Origin: Typhlomys cinereus
Taxonomy: Eukaryota; Chordata; Mammalia; Rodentia; Platacanthomyidae
Assembly: GCA_023101885.1 (NCBI GenBank)
Contig: JALPQD010000053.1
Location: 5,024,447 to 5,088,446, forward strand
Reading direction: 5' to 3'
Length of the DNA stretch: 64,000 bases
Position numbers and translations under genes: made by a program. The notes beneath the pieces are model-generated. The model did not search any database. It saw only the letters and a list, made by a program, of their open reading frames with translations, and was not told where the DNA came from. Numbering within the stretch: the stretch's first letter is position 1; the number at the start of each line of letters is the position of its first letter. Shown here one piece after another: positions 60,839 through 64,000 of this stretch.

Positions 60839-60875
60839 CTTTTGTGGCCACTCGAACACAGTCAATTTTGGTTTC
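60839..60875 (-). CDS. PTPRM: PTPRM 37-nt exon (ETKIDCVRVATK)
   Basis: This small exon is too short for ORF finding and was located from the protein and splice sites. On the minus strand an acceptor CTTCATTCACTGCAG precedes GAAACC, and the exon ends ACAAAAG before the donor GTAGGT. It encodes ETKIDCVRVATK plus the first base of a glycine codon. It joins the preceding exon in phase 0, and the next exon supplies the remaining GA of that glycine. The peptide is the short linker between the last extracellular domain and the membrane-proximal stalk, with one cysteine. The 37-nt length is not a multiple of three, so skipping it would shift the frame before the transmembrane helix. Confidence 0.93.
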
Positions 60876-61861
60876 CTGCAGTGAATGAAGAGGAAATTGT
60901 TATGCATGTTTTACTTAAACAACATAAATGTAGTTACACAGCCAAAAAAAAAAAAAAAAAAAAAGCGTGCCTCTGATAAGGAAGGAGCTCGTTGTTCTGA
61001 GGGTAGATTTTAGTGTGCCCAGGTTGCTCACACAGATTCACTAGGAATAATTTTTCTGCTTCCAGAGTGGCGGTACTGGGCATTTCTTGGCCCGGTTATG
61101 GCAGATACACTATGCCCAGAATCTCCTCCAGATCTGTCCAACACTCTCTACACAACAGCCCTGGAGAACAATTCCTGCAACCCACAATCCCCGGCTTTGC
61201 ACTGACAACGGTCAGATAGACATTGTGCCTAGAGCAAAGCAGTGAAGGAGCAGTGTGTGAAACATACTTCCTTCTGTGCATGGAGGTTTGAATCTTACCA
61301 GAAGATTTGGTTGGCTGGAACAGGAAAAGGGAAATAATAGCAGCAGCGAGCTAACAACGGTTTTTCTTGTTTTGTTTTGTTTTTGTTTCTATCTCAGATT
61401 TCCAGGGGTATTTTCTCTAAGCACAGAAAAAGGGCACTTAATTTAGTCTCAACTATTGGAAGCATGAAGTCTTTGGAACCAAAGAAATGAAGCAGAAATG
61501 GCTGCAGAGACAGATGCTATAAATCTCACAACATTTCAAAAGAGCTGAACATATGTGTTGGAGCTACATGGTTTTCCTGGAAAATGGTAAGCTAAGCAGA
61601 CCACCTTTTGGTAATCAAAAAATAAATAGGACAACATGTTTTCCCAGGCAACATGTTTTCCCAAGCAACAACTTAAATTATGTATATTAATTCCTTGCTA
61701 TGAAGTTTACTAGATGAAAATTATTTTACAAAAGAAAAAAATTATTAACAAATGAAAACACCCAAAAGCATGACTTTGCTTTCTCACCAATGCCATAGTT
61801 CATGTATGTTCACATGCATAAACCCAGGGGACTTAAGCATACAGTCATCCACAAATCTTAC
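60876..61861 (-). other. PTPRM: PTPRM intron, 986 bp
   Basis: This short intron lies between two PTPRM exons and is bounded by GTAAGA and CTGCAG on the minus strand. Its pyrimidine tract TTTCCTCTTCATTCAC abuts the acceptor. A run of 21 T on the sense strand (A on plus, 60944-60964) lies 69-89 nt upstream of the 37-nt exon. Open frames within it look like chance. Confidence 0.85.
60944..60964. repeat. A21 homopolymer (T21 on the transcribed strand)
   Basis: Twenty-one A on plus, 69-89 bases upstream (in transcript sense) of the 37-nt PTPRM exon. Length is prone to sequencing error. Confidence 0.95.
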
Positions 61862-62135
61862 CCCATTGGCTCTACTAGCAGCTTGGAAATAAATCCTGTA
61901 GCTTTTATGGGGTAGGAGGGGAGTGTTCCAGTATCCATTGTAGGTTTTATTATCACCAATAGTAAAAGGTTGGGCAGCTTGGAGGCTGTCTGCAGGGAAT
62001 TCAGCAGCAAAATAGTACTGGGAGTTAAGTATGGAAGCATTCTGGAAGTGGATGGGCACCGGGTAGCACTTCAAAATCTCCGTTGTCTTCTTGGTTCTCC
62101 GAGGACGTTCTTCCTCAACGACTATTTGATAGACG
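61862..62135 (-). CDS. PTPRM: PTPRM exon: membrane-proximal ectodomain with proprotein-convertase motif
   Basis: This 274-nt internal exon encodes 91 residues plus the last base of a serine codon. It begins VYQIVVEEERPRRTKK and ends ...QAASRANG, which I recognise as the last extracellular part of receptor protein tyrosine phosphatase mu, a homophilic cell-adhesion phosphatase at cell-cell contacts. Visible in the sequence: the basic RPRRTKK motif (about residues 10-16), which matches the site where type IIB RPTPs are cleaved by furin-like proteases; two N-glycosylation sequons (N-A-S and N-K-T); and one cysteine (KCYP). On the minus strand the acceptor is TCTAG before C-GTC-TAT and the donor is GGG then GTAAGA, so the exon ends in phase 0. 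No stop or frameshift is present. The paralogues PTPRK, PTPRT and PTPRU are less likely, because the 91 residues read as PTPRM nearly throughout. Confidence 0.95.
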
Positions 62136-62317
62136 CTAGAAAAGAGCAAAGAGAATCATCAACGGTGGCATTTTGTGATAACGATGCTGATCACTCTGCC
62201 TTCAATTTCAAGGAAACCGCATATATGAAACAAAGAGGCCACTTGAAATAGTGCATGATATGCAGTGGATTCTTAGTTCTCCATTTCAGAACGTTCTCAT
62301 GCAAAATAACACTTTTT

Positions 62318-62636
62318 TCTTATTCGTATGTGTCTGTGCAAGTAGCTGTGCAAGCATGCATGTCTAAGAGTGCATGTGTGCCTATGGAGGCCAGCGGTAA
62401 ACCTCAGGAGCCATTTCTCAGAAGCCATCCATATTGAGTTTTTGGAGGCAGGGTTTCTCACTGGGACCTGGGGTTTACCAATTAGACCAGGCTGGCTGAC
62501 CAGTGAATCTCTGAGGGATCCTTCTGTCTCAGCTCCACCTGTGAAATTAAAAGTGCGGACCACCATGCCCAGACATTTAAATGGGTGCTGGAGACCAACT
62601 CAGTCCCCGTGCTTGTGCAGCAAGCACTTCACAGTT
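62318..62636 (-). repeat. B3-like SINE
   Basis: On plus, 'gcatgcatgtctaagagtgc', 'ttttggaggcagggtttctc', 'agaccaggctggctgaccag', 'gggatccttctgtctcagc' and 'gtgcttgtgcagcaagcac', the reverse of the B3 order. Confidence 0.72.
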
Positions 62637-63087
62637 GTGGTATCCCCTCACATAATACAGTTTATTACAAGAAATAAAGTGCACGATAACTTAAAAATTG
62701 TATACGACAATTTCTGTTGTCCCCTTTTGATGGGTTACTGAAGATGAGTTGCAAAAGAATGAGCCAAACTTACCCAGTAAATAAAAGTATATTAACCATA
62801 AGTTATAGAAAAAGAAAAGAAAAATGCTTTTCTTTTAAATTGCACATGAAGTTTTAACAAGTCACAAAAGACAATGTGTAGTGAGTCATATGAACTATCA
62901 TCTACCTTCCTGCCCTTTTTTAGACACATTTCCTTGCCCTTGATCACCAAGAGAAAGGTATGCGTCAAGAAAAGAACAGATTAAGAACTGGAAGTTCAAA
63001 GCCTGAGAATTAAAGTGATTTCTGAAGGAAACAAGTCTATCACTAAGAAGAAGCATCTTCTAGGATGCTGCAAGCATGATGTTCCTA

Positions 63088-63455
63088 CCAGCCTGTATCT
63101 ATTGCTGTGAGACACCATTCAAAGTCAAGCAATTTAAAGGAGGAAAGGGAGATTTATTCAGCTTATGGTGTCAAAGGGGAGATACATTTTTCTACGGTAG
63201 AAAAGGTATGGCTGGCTAGGAAAGCTGGAGGTGACATAAGTCACATCCATCAAGAAGGCTGGGAGCTGCAAAACTGCAACCCATAAGAACAGATCTCTCC
63301 TGGAAGTAGGGTGGAGCTAATCAAGCTCAAGGCCCACCTTCCGTGATTGCCTTACCAGCAAGGCTTCACCTCCTAAAAGTGTCAAAATCTTTTAAGCAAC
63401 TAAAGATTCAAACACATGAACCTGTGGAGGACAATTCACACTTCAAACCATGACA
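63088..63455 (-). repeat. MaLR-like solo LTR
   Basis: 'tatctattgctgtgagacacc', 'ggagatttattcagcttatgg', 'gctgggagctgcaaaactgc' and the terminal 'cttcaaaccatgaca' form the reverse-complement LTR layout. About 370 bp. No target duplication was seen, so the edges are approximate. Confidence 0.6.
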
Positions 63456-63747
63456 TTGACATACTGGCGATTTGGTCACGTGGTCTAAACCAATATTGAA
63501 GAGTTTCCTTGAACTTTTCCCAGGAGGTTCTGATCTGTCTATCATTTTGATATGCTCTGGTTCTATGCCATACTCATAAAATAATGTTTCCGGCAAAAAC
63601 TAAAGAGTCATTAGTGTCTTTCTATCATTAGGTTCAAGTCTTGTACGTTTCTGGAAGAAGGCTACTATTTAGTCACTTTTTGTCTCGCAACACTTAGAAT
63701 GAGATGTGTGAAGAAATGTATTTTCTATTTTATTTATTGTATATCAC

Positions 63748-63984
63748 TGGGCATTGTATATGCCTGTGGAGGCTTAAAGGTTAATTTGGGAATCATTCTG
63801 GATTGCTCTACTTCCTTTTTGCTTTGCTCTGGGGTTTCCCAGACTTTGCCTTCCAGGGCCAGAAGAACAGGCCACCATTATTTCCATCTTATGTTTTAAT
63901 GTGGTATCTGGGATCCGAATTCAGTTCTTTTGAAATTTCTGTTTTGAGGCAGAGGCTTAACCCCTGAGTCATCTCTACAGCCCA
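63748..63984 (-). repeat. Older B2/DIP-type SINE
   Basis: 'gggaatcattctggattgctc', 'tctggggtttcccagactttgcc', 'gggatccgaattcagttc' and the minus-strand head GGGCTGTAGAGATGACTCAG. The GT tail is largely lost. Confidence 0.75.
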
Positions 63985-64000
63985 ACAAGTGCCTATTTTT

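Larger units (their letters stand above)
62136..64000 (-). other. PTPRM: PTPRM intron upstream of the ectodomain exon (partial)
   Basis: This is the 3' end of the intron preceding the 274-nt exon. On the sense strand it ends in TTTTCTAG. It carries a B3-like SINE, a MaLR-like LTR and a DIP/B2-type SINE, all listed separately. Confidence 0.8.

Overview
The window is mammalian nuclear DNA from inside one very large gene. Three short exons on the minus strand splice into one continuous reading frame that I recognise as the membrane-proximal ectodomain and transmembrane segment of receptor-type protein tyrosine phosphatase mu (PTPRM): 62135-61862, 60875-60839 and 25451-25319. All three have AG/GT splice borders on the minus strand, and their phases fit exactly (91 codons after a shared serine codon, then 12 codons plus one base, then 44 codons plus two bases). 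Transcription runs from high to low coordinates. The window therefore holds the end of one intron, a 986-base intron, a 35.4-kb intron, and more than 25 kb of the next one. The cytoplasmic (juxtamembrane and phosphatase) exons are not visible here and should lie beyond position 1.

Everything else is intronic and repeat-rich. The repeats say rodent. They include ID-type tRNA-Ala SINEs, 7SL-derived B1 monomers, B3-like and RSINE1/B4-like tRNA SINEs, many solo LTRs that look like rodent ERVL-MaLR, and an L1 3' end with a G-rich purine tract. The most frequent SINE has a B2-like head and a tail that I do not recognise from mouse or rat B2. It ends in long CA runs. This points to a non-murid rodent, possibly a dipodoid (jerboa-like); the species guess is inference only.

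Layout: 1-25 kb is intron with scattered SINEs, an L1 3' end (12.3-12.9 kb) and a dense same-strand cluster of MaLR-like LTRs (16.5-22.1 kb). 25.3 kb is the transmembrane exon, with a CT-rich splice-acceptor tract. 26.6-28.2 kb is a probable reverse-oriented MaLR remnant. 28-45 kb is the densest SINE zone, with a 14-bp minisatellite at 37.8 kb. 45-60 kb is repeat-poorer, with a long homopurine tract (46.9 kb), degenerate TATC arrays (49.7 kb) and a TTTA array bracketed by a perfect 19-bp duplication (50.6 kb). 60.8-62.1 kb holds the two ectodomain exons. I found no bacterial-type systems, CRISPR arrays, tRNA or rRNA genes, or any second convincing protein-coding gene. LTR and SINE family names rest on recognition by eye, and edges without a target-site duplication are good to about 20-50 bases.
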